From: an uncultured Methanomassiliicoccales archaeon
GTDB lineage: Archaea > Thermoplasmatota > Thermoplasmata > Methanomassiliicoccales > Methanomethylophilaceae
Assembly: GCA_934702355.1 (NCBI GenBank)
Contig: CAKUXX010000012.1
Span: forward strand, 1-46,390
Direction of reading: 5' to 3'
Length of the DNA stretch: 46,390 nt
Positions 26,283 to 36,399 of this stretch are shown piece by piece. Every line of letters starts with the position of its first letter. Position 1 is the first letter of the stretch. The position numbers and the translations under genes are program-made. The notes under the pieces were generated by a model. That model searched no databases, was not told where the DNA came from, and worked only from the letters and a program-made list of their open reading frames with translations.

Positions 26283-26309
26283 TGGTTCATCCCAGATGAA
26301 ACGGTGTTA

Positions 26310-26324
26310 GGTCGATGCTCGACC
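26310..26324. terminator. Hairpin between nifB and alaS
   Basis: GGTCGA-TGC-TCGACC, a 6-bp stem upstream of the alaS promoter and downstream of nifB. It could be a second terminator or an alaS operator. Confidence 0.3.
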
Positions 26325-26359
26325 CAACGGTCGGAAAGGTTTGTCGAGAAGGGGATGAT

Positions 26360-26385
26360 CGGCCGGCAGGATCCCTCACCGGCCG
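26360..26385 (-). terminator. Probable nifB terminator hairpin
   Basis: CGGCCGG and CCGGCCG form a 7-bp stem with a 12-base loop about 8 bases after the nifB stop. There is no strong T-run. Confidence 0.4.
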
Positions 26386-26393
26386 TTCATTCC

Positions 26394-27647
26394 TCACTGC
26401 CTGGGGCAGCACATGTTCCTGAGAACGTCATCGATCATGTCGGAGGATGTGATGACATCGATGTCCAGATTGGCCAGGGTCTTGGAGGGCATGGGGCCGA
26501 TCTCGCGTACGATGACGGTTCCGCAGTCACCAAGCCGATCGATGATGTTGCGTATGTGGGCCTTGTGCTCATCGCCTGCGGATGAGGTGTTCAACGATAT
26601 GCTTACCTCGCGCATCTTGACGGGTTCATCCGAAGATACATCATATATGTAGAATGAAGGGGAGGATCCGAAACCGCAGTCAACACGTACGCCGTCCGAG
26701 GTGGCAACAGCAACATGGTTCCTGTTCTTGGAACCGGGGGAATCCACGTTCAGAGGTTTGCCGCCGGAACCGCAGCCTCCGGTGCAGCCAGATATGTGCA
26801 CGAACTCCTGGGACCTGTCCTCTCCGAGGAGACCTATCGCATCCGCCCTGCACTGTCTGCAGTGACGCATCATGCGGGCATCCAGGGAGCACTGGTCCAT
26901 CAGCCTCTTGCGTTCCAGGGGAGTAGGGGATCTCAGAGAAGCGAACGGGGTACCGTCGACCGGTATGAGCGGCAGTATGTTCACGATGTACGCACCCTTG
27001 TCCTTCACGTATCTGACAAGTTCGGGGATGTGCTCTTCGTTGATCCCGGGGATCATGACGATGTTGACCTTGACGACCATGCCCAAGTCGGAGCATAATC
27101 TGATTCCCTTGGTCTGTTTCTCTATGAGGAGTTCCGCTGCAGGGATTCCTTTGAGGACCTCGCCGTTGTATCTAACGTTGCCGTAGATCTTGGAACCAAT
27201 GGTCGGATCGCAGGCGTTCATTGTGACCGTTACGAACCTGACTCCTGCATCGAAGAGACGCTGGGCATTCTCAGGTAACGCGAGACCGTTGGTGGAGACA
27301 CATAACGTAAGGTCCGGATTCTCGTTTCCGATGATCTCCAGGGATCTGAATGTAGATTCGTTGGCAAGCGGATCTCCAGGGCCCGCAATCCCCACGACAC
27401 TCAGTTCCGGTATCTTCTCTTTCACATAGGCCACCTTGGATGCGGCTTCTTCGGGACTCAGTACCTCGCTTGTAACGCCGGGTCTAGATTCGTTGCAGCA
27501 ATCGAATTTGCGATTGCAGTAATTACATTGTATATTACATAGGGGCGCAACAGGGATGTGCATCCTTGCGAATTTCTTATGTGCATCCGAGTTGAAGCAC
27601 GGATGCCTTTCAAGTGCCTCTTTGAGCTGTTCGTCCCCGCATATCAT
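26394..27647 (-). CDS. nifB: NifB-type radical-SAM cofactor protein with C-terminal NifX-like domain
   Basis: NifB builds the [8Fe-9S-C] precursor of nitrogenase cofactors. The 417-residue product starts with the diagnostic HPCFNSDAHKKFARMHIPVAP and the radical-SAM cluster motif CNIQCNYCNRKFDCC with the NESRPGV segment. It has the SAM-binding GIAGPGDPLAN and the cysteine-rich region CRQCRADAIGLLGED. After ~285 residues a NifX/NafY-like cofactor-carrier domain follows (VAVATSDGVRVDCGFG ... FYIYDV). The ATG at 27647 fits a leaderless transcript from the TATA-like sequence at 27671-27679; a GTG at 27653 is in frame. No nifH, D, K or E lies in the window, so its target cluster here is unknown. 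Confidence 0.93.
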   Translation of the reverse strand: MICGDEQLKEALERHPCFNSDAHKKFARMHIPVAPLCNIQCNYCNRKFDCCNESRPGVTSEVLSPEEAASKVAYVKEKIPELSVVGIAGPGDPLANESTFRSLEIIGNENPDLTLCVSTNGLALPENAQRLFDAGVRFVTVTMNACDPTIGSKIYGNVRYNGEVLKGIPAAELLIEKQTKGIRLCSDLGMVVKVNIVMIPGINEEHIPELVRYVKDKGAYIVNILPLIPVDGTPFASLRSPTPLERKRLMDQCSLDARMMRHCRQCRADAIGLLGEDRSQEFVHISGCTGGCGSGGKPLNVDSPGSKNRNHVAVATSDGVRVDCGFGSSPSFYIYDVSSDEPVKMREVSISLNTSSAGDEHKAHIRNIIDRLGDCGTVIVREIGPMPSKTLANLDIDVITSSDMIDDVLRNMCCPRQ

Positions 27648-27670
27648 ATGCACGGTAATCGGGTATTGGT

Positions 27671-27679
27671 ATAATAATA
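27671..27679 (-). promoter_or_regulatory. TATA-like box for nifB
   Basis: TATTATTAT on the minus strand, centred about 28 bases before the ATG at 27647. Confidence 0.4.
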
Positions 27680-27710
27680 GAATATTAGAGAGGGCACATC
27701 TGCATTACCT

Positions 27711-27718
27711 CAAATAAA
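27711..27718 (+). promoter_or_regulatory. TATA-like box for the DUF61 gene
   Basis: CAAATAAA, centred about 24 bases before the ATG at 27738. This predicts a leaderless message. Confidence 0.4.
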
Positions 27719-27737
27719 ACGACCCCGATGCGGAATC

Positions 27738-28133
27738 ATGGATGATGCATTCATAGCATCGGTGATGAGGGAGTGCAATTCCAATCTCGCCGCAACGAAA
27801 CCATCGCTGATGGAATTGAAGGACGGGGATGTGGAAGGCTATACGATGCGTGACGGTGCCACCATAGTGGTCCCGGAATCGCAGATAGATCTGATTTGGG
27901 ATTCATGCGATGATGCGGAGAGGCTGCGCCTGAGGATCCCCATCTATGTCTCCACGGATATAGGGTCCGAAGTATCGTCGTGGAAGATCGAAGGCAATGT
28001 CGAAGCGAGCGTTGTGTCCAAGATCCTTAGGAAGAAGGTCTATCGCGAAGGATACCTGAGATTGTATCATCCTGACCTGAAAGAACTGCAGCGGAAGATC
28101 CCGGATGCCATCATAATCACGTTCAGAATGTGA
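27738..28133 (+). CDS. DUF61 / UPF0216 family archaeal protein
   Basis: A 131-residue protein matching the archaeal UPF0216 (DUF61) pattern. An N-terminal helix ends in KPSLMELKDGD. It is followed by YTMRDGATIVVPESQIDLI, then RLRIPIYVSTD, WKIEGNVEASVVSKIL, and a C-terminal basic segment ending in IIITF. There is no transmembrane segment or recognisable catalytic motif. The family is archaea-specific and of unknown function. Here it stands alone between nifB and the 23S rRNA promoter. Confidence 0.7.
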   Translation: MDDAFIASVMRECNSNLAATKPSLMELKDGDVEGYTMRDGATIVVPESQIDLIWDSCDDAERLRLRIPIYVSTDIGSEVSSWKIEGNVEASVVSKILRKKVYREGYLRLYHPDLKELQRKIPDAIIITFRM

Positions 28134-28210
28134 TGTTTATTGATTATTCTGAGTAAAATCGTTAATTTGTGGCGGATTGTGGAATCAATAGATTTTGGAG
28201 TTGCAATAAG

Positions 28211-28218
28211 TTTATATA
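28211..28218 (+). promoter_or_regulatory. Strong promoter of the 23S rRNA transcript
   Basis: TTTATATA within an AT-rich stretch. The transcript start is expected near 28240, well upstream of the mature rRNA. Confidence 0.65.
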
Positions 28219-28239
28219 TTTCTTAGGAATGGAGGGATT

Positions 28240-28484
28240 TGCGCGAGATGAAGTCGCGTGGTCACCCAGCAATAGTCTGGGAGACTGAGTTAGAGTCACA
28301 ATGTGTGGTTCCCGGGTTGGAGCAAAGTATTATATACTCCTCCAGACTACGGGGATTTCACCCAAGCCGAGTAATCGGCGAGAGATTCACTGTCATGCAC
28401 CCGGTCAGAGGTCCTGTACCGGGGAAGAGGTGTAGGGCTCCGCAAACGGAGGATGAGTGCGGATCAAGCCCGATGATCACCGAT
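28240..28484 (+). ncRNA. Structured 5' leader of the 23S transcript
   Basis: About 245 bases between the rRNA promoter and the processing stem, with no ORF. It is rich in stable hairpins: CCCAG/CTGGG near 28265; GCCGA-GTAA-TCGGC near 28370; CCGGT-CAG/CTG-ACCGG near 28400; CTCCG-CAAA-CGGAG near 28440; and TGATC-ACC-GATCA near 28480. I looked for the signal-recognition RNA helix 8 and RNase P core motifs and did not find them. It may be only a spacer or may persist as an RNA after excision. Confidence 0.5.
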
Positions 28485-28514
28485 CATACGAAACCTGGAC
28501 GTGTGCTAGATCAT

Positions 28515-28526
<12 letters not shown>
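28485..28526 (+). other. 5' half of the pre-23S processing stem
   Basis: Complementary to 31423-31464. CATACG-AAACCTG pairs with the trailer CAGGTTCCGTATG, GCTAGATCA pairs with TGATCTAGC, and AGCGGCG pairs with CGTCGCT. A 7x7 internal loop separates the first two blocks, where the bulge-helix-bulge cut site is expected. Confidence 0.75.
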
Positions 28527-31422
<2,896 letters not shown>

Positions 31423-31432
<10 letters not shown>

Positions 31433-31464
31433 GTGTGATCTAGCAGTTAAACAGGTTCCGTATG
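31423..31464 (+). other. 3' half of the pre-23S processing stem
   Basis: The trailer strand pairing with 28485-28526, beginning CGTCGCTGGAG and ending CCGTATG. It brackets the rRNA and shows the primary transcript runs to at least 31464. Confidence 0.75.
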
Positions 31465-31503
31465 AAACATTCTCATCCTCCATATACTCATTTTTCGATT
31501 TTG

Positions 31504-31510
31504 TTTTATA
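31504..31510 (+). promoter_or_regulatory. TATA box for the MBL-tsaC-map operon
   Basis: TTTTATA, centred 26 bases before the ATG at 31533, indicating a leaderless transcript. Confidence 0.5.
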
Positions 31511-31532
31511 CAGGATTCTGATACTATCTCTG

Positions 31533-32171
31533 ATGATTGTTCACAGGATTCCTTCGGCTATCGGTTTCGATTCCTCGATATATCTTGTGATTTCGGATTG
31601 TACGTTCTTGGTCGATGCCGGGACAGGTTTGGATCCCAATGTTCCATACAGGGTCGAACGCTTGTTAGATGGAAGGGCGTTGGACATGGTCGTTCTGACA
31701 CATTGTCATTTCGATCATTCAGGTGGAGTGAAATCGATCGTCGAGCATTTCTACGGTCCTGCGGTATATGCCGGAAAGCAGGATGTGCCATATCTTGCAT
31801 CGGCAGATTCCAAAGTCATCCTCAATGACATGTTCGGCTATCCTTTCGAACCCCTGGAAGCCGAACCGCTCGAAGATGGGCAGATCCTCGATGCAGGGGA
31901 ATCATTCCAAGTGATATCCACACCCGGCCATACGGAGGGCAGCATCTGTCTGTACAATGCATCTGAAAAGGCCCTGTTCTCCGGGGACACGCTTTTTGAA
32001 AACGGATACGGACGTACCGATTTCCCTGGCGGTTCCGAGGATTCGATGAGGGATTCCATCCTTCGTCTTAGTAATATTGACATAAGGGAACTGTATCCAG
32101 GTCATGGAAACATATGCGATAATTTCAGCCCGGGGCTTATGGCCCGGGTGAAAAATATGGTAGGTGTATGA
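31533..32171 (+). CDS. MBL-fold metallo-hydrolase (glyoxalase II-like)
   Basis: A 212-residue single-domain metallo-β-lactamase-fold hydrolase. Metal ligands are visible as THCHFDH (H57, H59, D61, H62), the third-motif histidine in STPGHTEGS, the aspartate in FSGDTLF and the final histidine in YPGHG. This is a two-metal site of the glyoxalase II type. The substrate cannot be fixed; hydroxyacylglutathione is unlikely in a methanogen, and another thioester is possible. It directly abuts the TsaC-type gene (stop TGA then ATG with no gap). Confidence 0.85.
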   Translation: MIVHRIPSAIGFDSSIYLVISDCTFLVDAGTGLDPNVPYRVERLLDGRALDMVVLTHCHFDHSGGVKSIVEHFYGPAVYAGKQDVPYLASADSKVILNDMFGYPFEPLEAEPLEDGQILDAGESFQVISTPGHTEGSICLYNASEKALFSGDTLFENGYGRTDFPGGSEDSMRDSILRLSNIDIRELYPGHGNICDNFSPGLMARVKNMVGV

Positions 32172-32810
32172 ATGAAGATAATCAAATGCGATTATTCACA
32201 CGGCTTCGATGCCCATTGCGAAGAAGCTGTTGCAGCAGCTGCGGAGGATATTGCTGCTGGCAAGCTGATAGTTTATCCTACCGAGACGGTCTACGGCATC
32301 GGTACAGACATTTACAACGAATCTGCCGTCAAAAGTCTGTACATAGCCAAGAAGAGGCCTTTCGACATGCCTCTCTCGGTTGCAGTATCCGATAAGGCCA
32401 TGCTGGAGAAGGTCGCCGTTCTGAACGAGAATGCTGACAAACTGATCAAGGCATTCCTTCCGGGACCACTCACTATCATCATCAAGAAGCAGGACGATGT
32501 CCCCGACATCGTTACCTCCTCATCTCAGAAAGTAGGGATCCGTATCCCTGACAACAGATTCGCCCTGGAGCTGATCAGGCGCACAGGTCCTATAGTTGCC
32601 ACTTCGGCAAATCTGCATTCGCACCCGGATGCAGTCGATGTCAACTCGGCCATAACCGATTTCGGAGATTCCGTCGACACGTACATCGATGCAGGTGCCT
32701 GTACCATCGGTCAGCCCTCTACGATTGTCTGGCTTATGGATAAGGAAGTCGAGATCGTCCGTCAGGGCGCTATTCCCGCTGATAAGATAAAGGAAGTCTT
32801 AGAATGTTGA
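32172..32810 (+). CDS. Threonylcarbamoyl-AMP synthase (TsaC/YrdC-type)
   Basis: Makes threonylcarbamoyl-AMP from threonine, bicarbonate and ATP for the universal t6A37 tRNA modification. The 212 residues form a single YrdC domain: LIVYPTETVYGIGTDIYNE, the KRPFDMPLSVAV strand, FLPGPLTIIIKK, VGIRIPDN, and PIVATSANLHSHPDAV. The extra Sua5 domain found in many archaeal homologues is absent. It overlaps the start of map by 7 bases. The product is functionally linked to the methylthiotransferase at 687-1916, which acts on t6A. Confidence 0.93.
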   Translation: MKIIKCDYSHGFDAHCEEAVAAAAEDIAAGKLIVYPTETVYGIGTDIYNESAVKSLYIAKKRPFDMPLSVAVSDKAMLEKVAVLNENADKLIKAFLPGPLTIIIKKQDDVPDIVTSSSQKVGIRIPDNRFALELIRRTGPIVATSANLHSHPDAVDVNSAITDFGDSVDTYIDAGACTIGQPSTIVWLMDKEVEIVRQGAIPADKIKEVLEC

Positions 32811-33694
32811 GTGAAGAGGGGCTTGAAAAGCTCCGTAAGGCAGGGAGGGTTTCCGGCGAGGCCAGGGAACTCGGCCTTTCCATGGTGAAGGAGGGCGTCA
32901 AACTCTATGACGTCGCACAGGAAGTCGAGGGATACATCCGCGAGCATGGATGCGGATTGGCATTCCCCTGCAACATCAGCATCAACGAGATTGCTGCGCA
33001 TTACACCCCCAGCTGTACAGACAAAAGCGTCTTCCAGATAGGGGATGTCGTCAAGGTGGACTGCGGTGCTGAACTGGACGGATACGTCGGAGATACGGCG
33101 GGAACAGTCGAGGTCGGTACCAACACCTACAGGGATCTGGTCCAGGTTTCGAAGAGTGCAAGGAACACCGTTGCGGAATTCATCGGTGACGGTGTGCCCC
33201 TGGCAGAGATCGGACGCGCCGTTCAGATGACTATCGAGAGTGCCGGTTACAAGCCGGTCGAGAACCTCTGCGGCCATCAGATCGAGCCTTACAACCTTCA
33301 TGCCGGTCTTTCCGTTCCGAACTACGACAACGGTGACACGACAGAGATCAAAGCAGGCATGACCGTGGCAATTGAGCCTTTCGCCACCAACGGCGGAGGC
33401 GCAGTCAAGAACGGCAAGCCCGGAAACATCGTCAGGATCCTTCGCGAGAGGCCCATTGCGGATCCCAAGGCCCAGGAGTTCTTCGAGTACGTCAAGGGTG
33501 AATTCAAGACATTCCCCTTTTGTGCCAGGAGCTGTGACTTCCCCGATGCGGAGAAGCACGTGAAGAACCTCATCCGTCACGGTGTCCTCTCCAGCTATGC
33601 CCAGCTCGTCGAGATCGACGGCGGTATAGTCTCCCAGCACGAGTACACGTTCTACATCGACGGAAGGCGCGGTGAGGTCACCACCCTTCCGTAA
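32804..33694 (+). CDS. map: Methionine aminopeptidase, type II
   Basis: Removes the initiator methionine from nascent proteins. It has 296 residues, of the archaeal type IIa with the ~60-residue helical insertion. Metal ligands: the aspartates in VKVDCGAELDGYVGDTA, the histidine in GYKPVENLCGH and LHAG, the glutamate in AIEPFA, and the last glutamate in QHEYTF. The start ATG lies 7 bases inside the preceding gene. tRNA-Leu follows after 33 bases. Confidence 0.95.
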   Translation: MLSEEGLEKLRKAGRVSGEARELGLSMVKEGVKLYDVAQEVEGYIREHGCGLAFPCNISINEIAAHYTPSCTDKSVFQIGDVVKVDCGAELDGYVGDTAGTVEVGTNTYRDLVQVSKSARNTVAEFIGDGVPLAEIGRAVQMTIESAGYKPVENLCGHQIEPYNLHAGLSVPNYDNGDTTEIKAGMTVAIEPFATNGGGAVKNGKPGNIVRILRERPIADPKAQEFFEYVKGEFKTFPFCARSCDFPDAEKHVKNLIRHGVLSSYAQLVEIDGGIVSQHEYTFYIDGRRGEVTTLP

Positions 33695-33727
33695 ACATTT
33701 TCAATCAAACCTCTTTCACCCTATTAA

Positions 33728-33815
33728 GCTGGGGTTGCCGAGCCTGGTCAAAGGCGAGGGACTCAAGATCCCTTACCGTAGGGTTTCAAGGGTTCGAATC
33801 CCTTCCCCAGCACCA
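33728..33815 (+). tRNA. tRNA-Leu (anticodon CAA)
   Basis: A class II tRNA of 88 bases including encoded CCA. The acceptor GCTGGGG pairs with CCCCAGC. The anticodon stem AGGGA/TCCCT closes CTCAAGA, giving anticodon CAA. A long variable arm (ACCGTAGGGT region) and the T arm AAGGG-TTCGAAT-CCCTT are present. I see no clear promoter in the 33 bases before it, so it may be cut from the map transcript. Confidence 0.95.
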
Positions 33816-33830
33816 CCTCTTCCGCTTGTT

Positions 33831-33839
33831 TTATAAATA
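33831..33839 (+). promoter_or_regulatory. TATA box of the S13-S4-S11-RpoD operon
   Basis: TTATAAATA. The transcript should begin near 33862, giving an unusually long leader of about 115 bases before rps13. Confidence 0.6.
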
Positions 33840-33905
33840 ATAACCTCATCGCCCGTTTTACGTGAACTCAGGACCCCCTTTCTGCAATGGAAGGTGAAAA
33901 CTGAG

Positions 33906-33931
33906 AGCTCCTTCCCTCGGGAACCGGAGCT
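33906..33931 (+). promoter_or_regulatory. Leader hairpin upstream of rps13
   Basis: AGCTCC pairs with GGAGCT, and TTCC-CTCG-GGAA stacks inside it with a two-base CC bulge. It lies midway in the predicted leader and 31 bases before the Shine-Dalgarno GGAGGT (33963-33968). Candidate ribosomal-protein autoregulation site. Confidence 0.4.
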
Positions 33932-33975
33932 TGTCCGTATCTTCGCAAGAAGAGGCATTTACGGAGGTTAGCATT

Positions 33976-34449
33976 ATGGCTAAGAAGAAAGAACAGCAGC
34001 AGACGGAGGACGAGAACTTCAACTTCATCGTCCGTATCGTCAACTCCGATATCGACGGTCAGAAGAAGACCGTCGTCGGACTTCAGAGCATCAAAGGAGT
34101 CGGAAAGAGGGTTGCCCAGATTGTGGCCAAGAAAGCAGACGTCGATCCTTCCATGAGGATGGGATCCCTGTCTGACGAGAAGGTCAAGGAGATCGAGGCA
34201 CTTGTCAAATCCTACGTCGAGTACGCCCCCGGATGGGCCATCAACAGGCAGAACGACTACGAGTCCGGAGCCGACATGCACCTGTTCGGAAACGATCTCG
34301 ACATCATCCAGAAGGATGACATCAACAGGATGAAGATGATCCGCTGCTACCGCGGAATCAGGCACGAGGGACGCCACAAGGTACGTGGTCAGAGGACCAG
34401 GTCCAACGGAAGGCACGGACTCACAATGGGAGTTCAGAGGAAATCCTGA
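33976..34449 (+). CDS. rps13: 30S ribosomal protein S13 (uS13)
   Basis: A small-subunit head protein contacting the large subunit, 157 residues in the archaeal form. Its helix-two-turn-helix motif is GVGKRVAQIVAKKADV and its basic C-terminus is RGIRHEGRHKVRGQRTRSNGR. The start ATG at 33976 is preceded by a GGAGGT Shine-Dalgarno; the frame is open 15 codons upstream but that part is inside the leader. First gene of an operon S13, S4, S11, RpoD. Confidence 0.97.
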   Translation: MAKKKEQQQTEDENFNFIVRIVNSDIDGQKKTVVGLQSIKGVGKRVAQIVAKKADVDPSMRMGSLSDEKVKEIEALVKSYVEYAPGWAINRQNDYESGADMHLFGNDLDIIQKDDINRMKMIRCYRGIRHEGRHKVRGQRTRSNGRHGLTMGVQRKS

Positions 34450-34459
34450 GGTGGTTTGA

Positions 34460-35107
34460 ATGGGAGACCCTAAATTTTCACGCAAGACATACGATACACC
34501 CTCCCACCCTTGGCAGGGCGAGAGGATCAAAGCAGAGGTCGAGGTCGTTCGCGCCTTCGGTCTCAAGAACAAGACCGAGGTCTGGAAGGCCGAGACCATC
34601 CTCAGGAACCTGAGGAAGCAGTCCAGGGACCTTCAGGCTCGCCTCAGGTCCGGAGATGCTCAGGCAAAGATCGAGGCCGACGCCCTTCTCGCCAAGTGCG
34701 GACGTCTCGGATACCTCCCTGTCGGAGCAGACCTGAACGACATCCTTGCCCTCAAAGACGAGGACGTTCTGTCCAGGCGTCTTCAGACCATCGTGTTCGA
34801 GAAGGGACTGGCCAGCACAATCAGGCAGGCCAGGCAGATGATCACCCACGGCCACATCTTCATGAACGGCCACAGGGTCACCGTCCCCGGATACCTCGTC
34901 ACCAGGGCTGAGGAGTCCTCCATCGAGTTCAACCCCGCATCCCCCTTCACAGATGAGATGCACCCTATGAGGATCTCCGCCGAGCAGGCAGCCGCCAACA
35001 TGGCTGTCAAAGCTAAGGCAGAGGCAGAGCAGGCAGCAGCCGATGCAGCAGCCGCCAAGGCCGATGCAGAGGAAGCAGGAATCACAGCAGAGGATGGTGC
35101 TAACTGA
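34460..35107 (+). CDS. rps4: 30S ribosomal protein S4 (uS4)
   Basis: A primary 16S-binding protein, 215 residues. It has the N-terminal archaeal PKFSRKTYDTPSHPWQGERI and an S4 RNA-binding domain with ARQMITHGHIFMNGHRV. The last ~40 residues are an alanine/glutamate-rich helical tail (KAEAEQAAADAAAAKADAEE) beyond the folded domain. The stop overlaps the S11 start by one base (TGATG). Confidence 0.97.
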   Translation: MGDPKFSRKTYDTPSHPWQGERIKAEVEVVRAFGLKNKTEVWKAETILRNLRKQSRDLQARLRSGDAQAKIEADALLAKCGRLGYLPVGADLNDILALKDEDVLSRRLQTIVFEKGLASTIRQARQMITHGHIFMNGHRVTVPGYLVTRAEESSIEFNPASPFTDEMHPMRISAEQAAANMAVKAKAEAEQAAADAAAAKADAEEAGITAEDGAN

Positions 35108-35493
35108 TGACAGCAAAATGGGGAATAGCCAACATCTACGCCAGCTACAACAACGTCATGATCACCCTGACCGACATCACCGGAGCCGAGACAATCACCA
35201 AGGCCACCGGTGGAATGGTCGTCAAGCAGGCCAAGGACGAGTCCTCGCCCTACGCAGCCCAGAAGGCAGCCGAGAAGGTCGCCGAGGTCGCAAAGGAGAA
35301 GGAGTTCGTCGGTATCCACGTCAGGGTCCGCGCACCCGGAGGAAACAAATCCGCTTCTCCCGGTCCCGGAGCCCAGGCTGCGATCCGTGCCCTCACCAGG
35401 GCCGGACTCAAGATCGGCAGAATCGAGGATGTCACACCCATACCGCACGACGGTACCAAGAAGAAGGGCGGACGCAGGGGACGCAGGGTCTGA
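35107..35493 (+). CDS. rps11: 30S ribosomal protein S11 (uS11)
   Basis: A small-subunit platform protein, 128 residues. Family signatures are IYASYNNVMITLTDITG, the KATGGMVVKQAKDESSPYAA segment, and the C-terminal DVTPIPHDGTKKKGGRRGRR. Coupled to rps4 by TGATG; RpoD follows after 12 bases. Confidence 0.97.
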   Translation: MTAKWGIANIYASYNNVMITLTDITGAETITKATGGMVVKQAKDESSPYAAQKAAEKVAEVAKEKEFVGIHVRVRAPGGNKSASPGPGAQAAIRALTRAGLKIGRIEDVTPIPHDGTKKKGGRRGRRV

Positions 35494-35505
35494 GGGGGAT
35501 CTCCT

Positions 35506-36342
35506 ATGGACATAGAGATTCTCGAAATGGCCGAGAGGAAGGCCAAGTTCATACTGAGGAACTCCTCTCCCGCCATGGCAAACGCGCTCAGGAGGACACT
35601 CCTGTCCGACATCCCCAAGATGGCTATCGACAAGGTGGAGTTCCACCTCGGTTCCATCATGGATGGCGACAAGGAGTATGAGAGCATGACGCCCTTGTTC
35701 GACGAGATCATAGCCCACAGGCTGGGAATGGTCCCTGTGCCCACCGACCTCAAACGCTTCTGTCCGCAGAACGAATGCGCATGCGGGGGAGAGGGTTGTC
35801 CCAGCTGCTCCATCATGTACAGCCTGCAGAAGATCGGGCCGTGCACGGTGCTGTCGGGAGACCTCATGCCCCTCGGCGATCCTTCGCTCAAGGTCAAAGA
35901 CGAATTCATACCGATTGTCGAGCTCACCGACGGTCAGGCAGTCCTCATCTACGCGACAGCCGTGATGGGAACAGCCAAGACGCACGTCAAGTGGCAGGTG
36001 GCCAACGGTGTGGGATACAAGTACATGCCACGCATCATAATCGATGACAAGGAAGCCTCCCGCGAGGATGTCTGCGAATGCGCAGAACTCTGTCCCAAGA
36101 AGGTATTCGATGTCGTCGACGGCAAGCTTGTCGCCACACGTCCCCTGGACTGCTGCCTCTGCAAGACCTGTGTCAAGCACCTCGGAAGCCGTGGCGGTGT
36201 AATCATCGATCCGAGCGACACCGAGTTCGTGTTCAAATTCGAGACGGACGGATCCCTGACCGCTCAAGAAGCGCTGGATGAGGCACTGAGAGTCCTGACC
36301 GACGAGGCCAACGACTTCAAGTCCCAGATCGAGGCGCTCTAA
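35506..36342 (+). CDS. rpoD: DNA-directed RNA polymerase subunit D (Rpo3) with Fe-S domain
   Basis: The archaeal counterpart of the bacterial α subunit and eukaryotic Rpb3, a platform for polymerase assembly with subunit L. It has 278 residues. The α-like core motif NSSPAMANALRRTLLSDIPKMAI is near the N-terminus. A Cys-rich stretch (ECACGGEGCPSCS) lies at ~89. A ferredoxin-like insertion at ~185-225 (CECAELCPKKVF then CCLCKTCV) has enough cysteines for at least one 4Fe-4S cluster. Last gene of the operon, followed by a clear terminator. Confidence 0.95.
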   Translation: MDIEILEMAERKAKFILRNSSPAMANALRRTLLSDIPKMAIDKVEFHLGSIMDGDKEYESMTPLFDEIIAHRLGMVPVPTDLKRFCPQNECACGGEGCPSCSIMYSLQKIGPCTVLSGDLMPLGDPSLKVKDEFIPIVELTDGQAVLIYATAVMGTAKTHVKWQVANGVGYKYMPRIIIDDKEASREDVCECAELCPKKVFDVVDGKLVATRPLDCCLCKTCVKHLGSRGGVIIDPSDTEFVFKFETDGSLTAQEALDEALRVLTDEANDFKSQIEAL

Positions 36343-36348
36343 ACCTAA

Positions 36349-36371
36349 ATCCCTCCCCATCCGGGAGGGAT
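36349..36371 (+). terminator. Terminator after rpoD
   Basis: ATCCCTCCC and GGGAGGGAT form a perfect 9-bp stem with a 5-base loop, followed by a T-rich run. Confidence 0.75.
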
Positions 36372-36399
36372 CTTTTCCTTTTATTTCGTCGTGGTCGCG

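Noticed and set aside
28240..28484. SRP RNA or RNase P RNA in the 23S leader
   Set aside because: The helix 8 GGAA-loop/AGCAGC core of SRP RNA and the conserved P4 segments of RNase P RNA are not present; only a loose resemblance in one hairpin.
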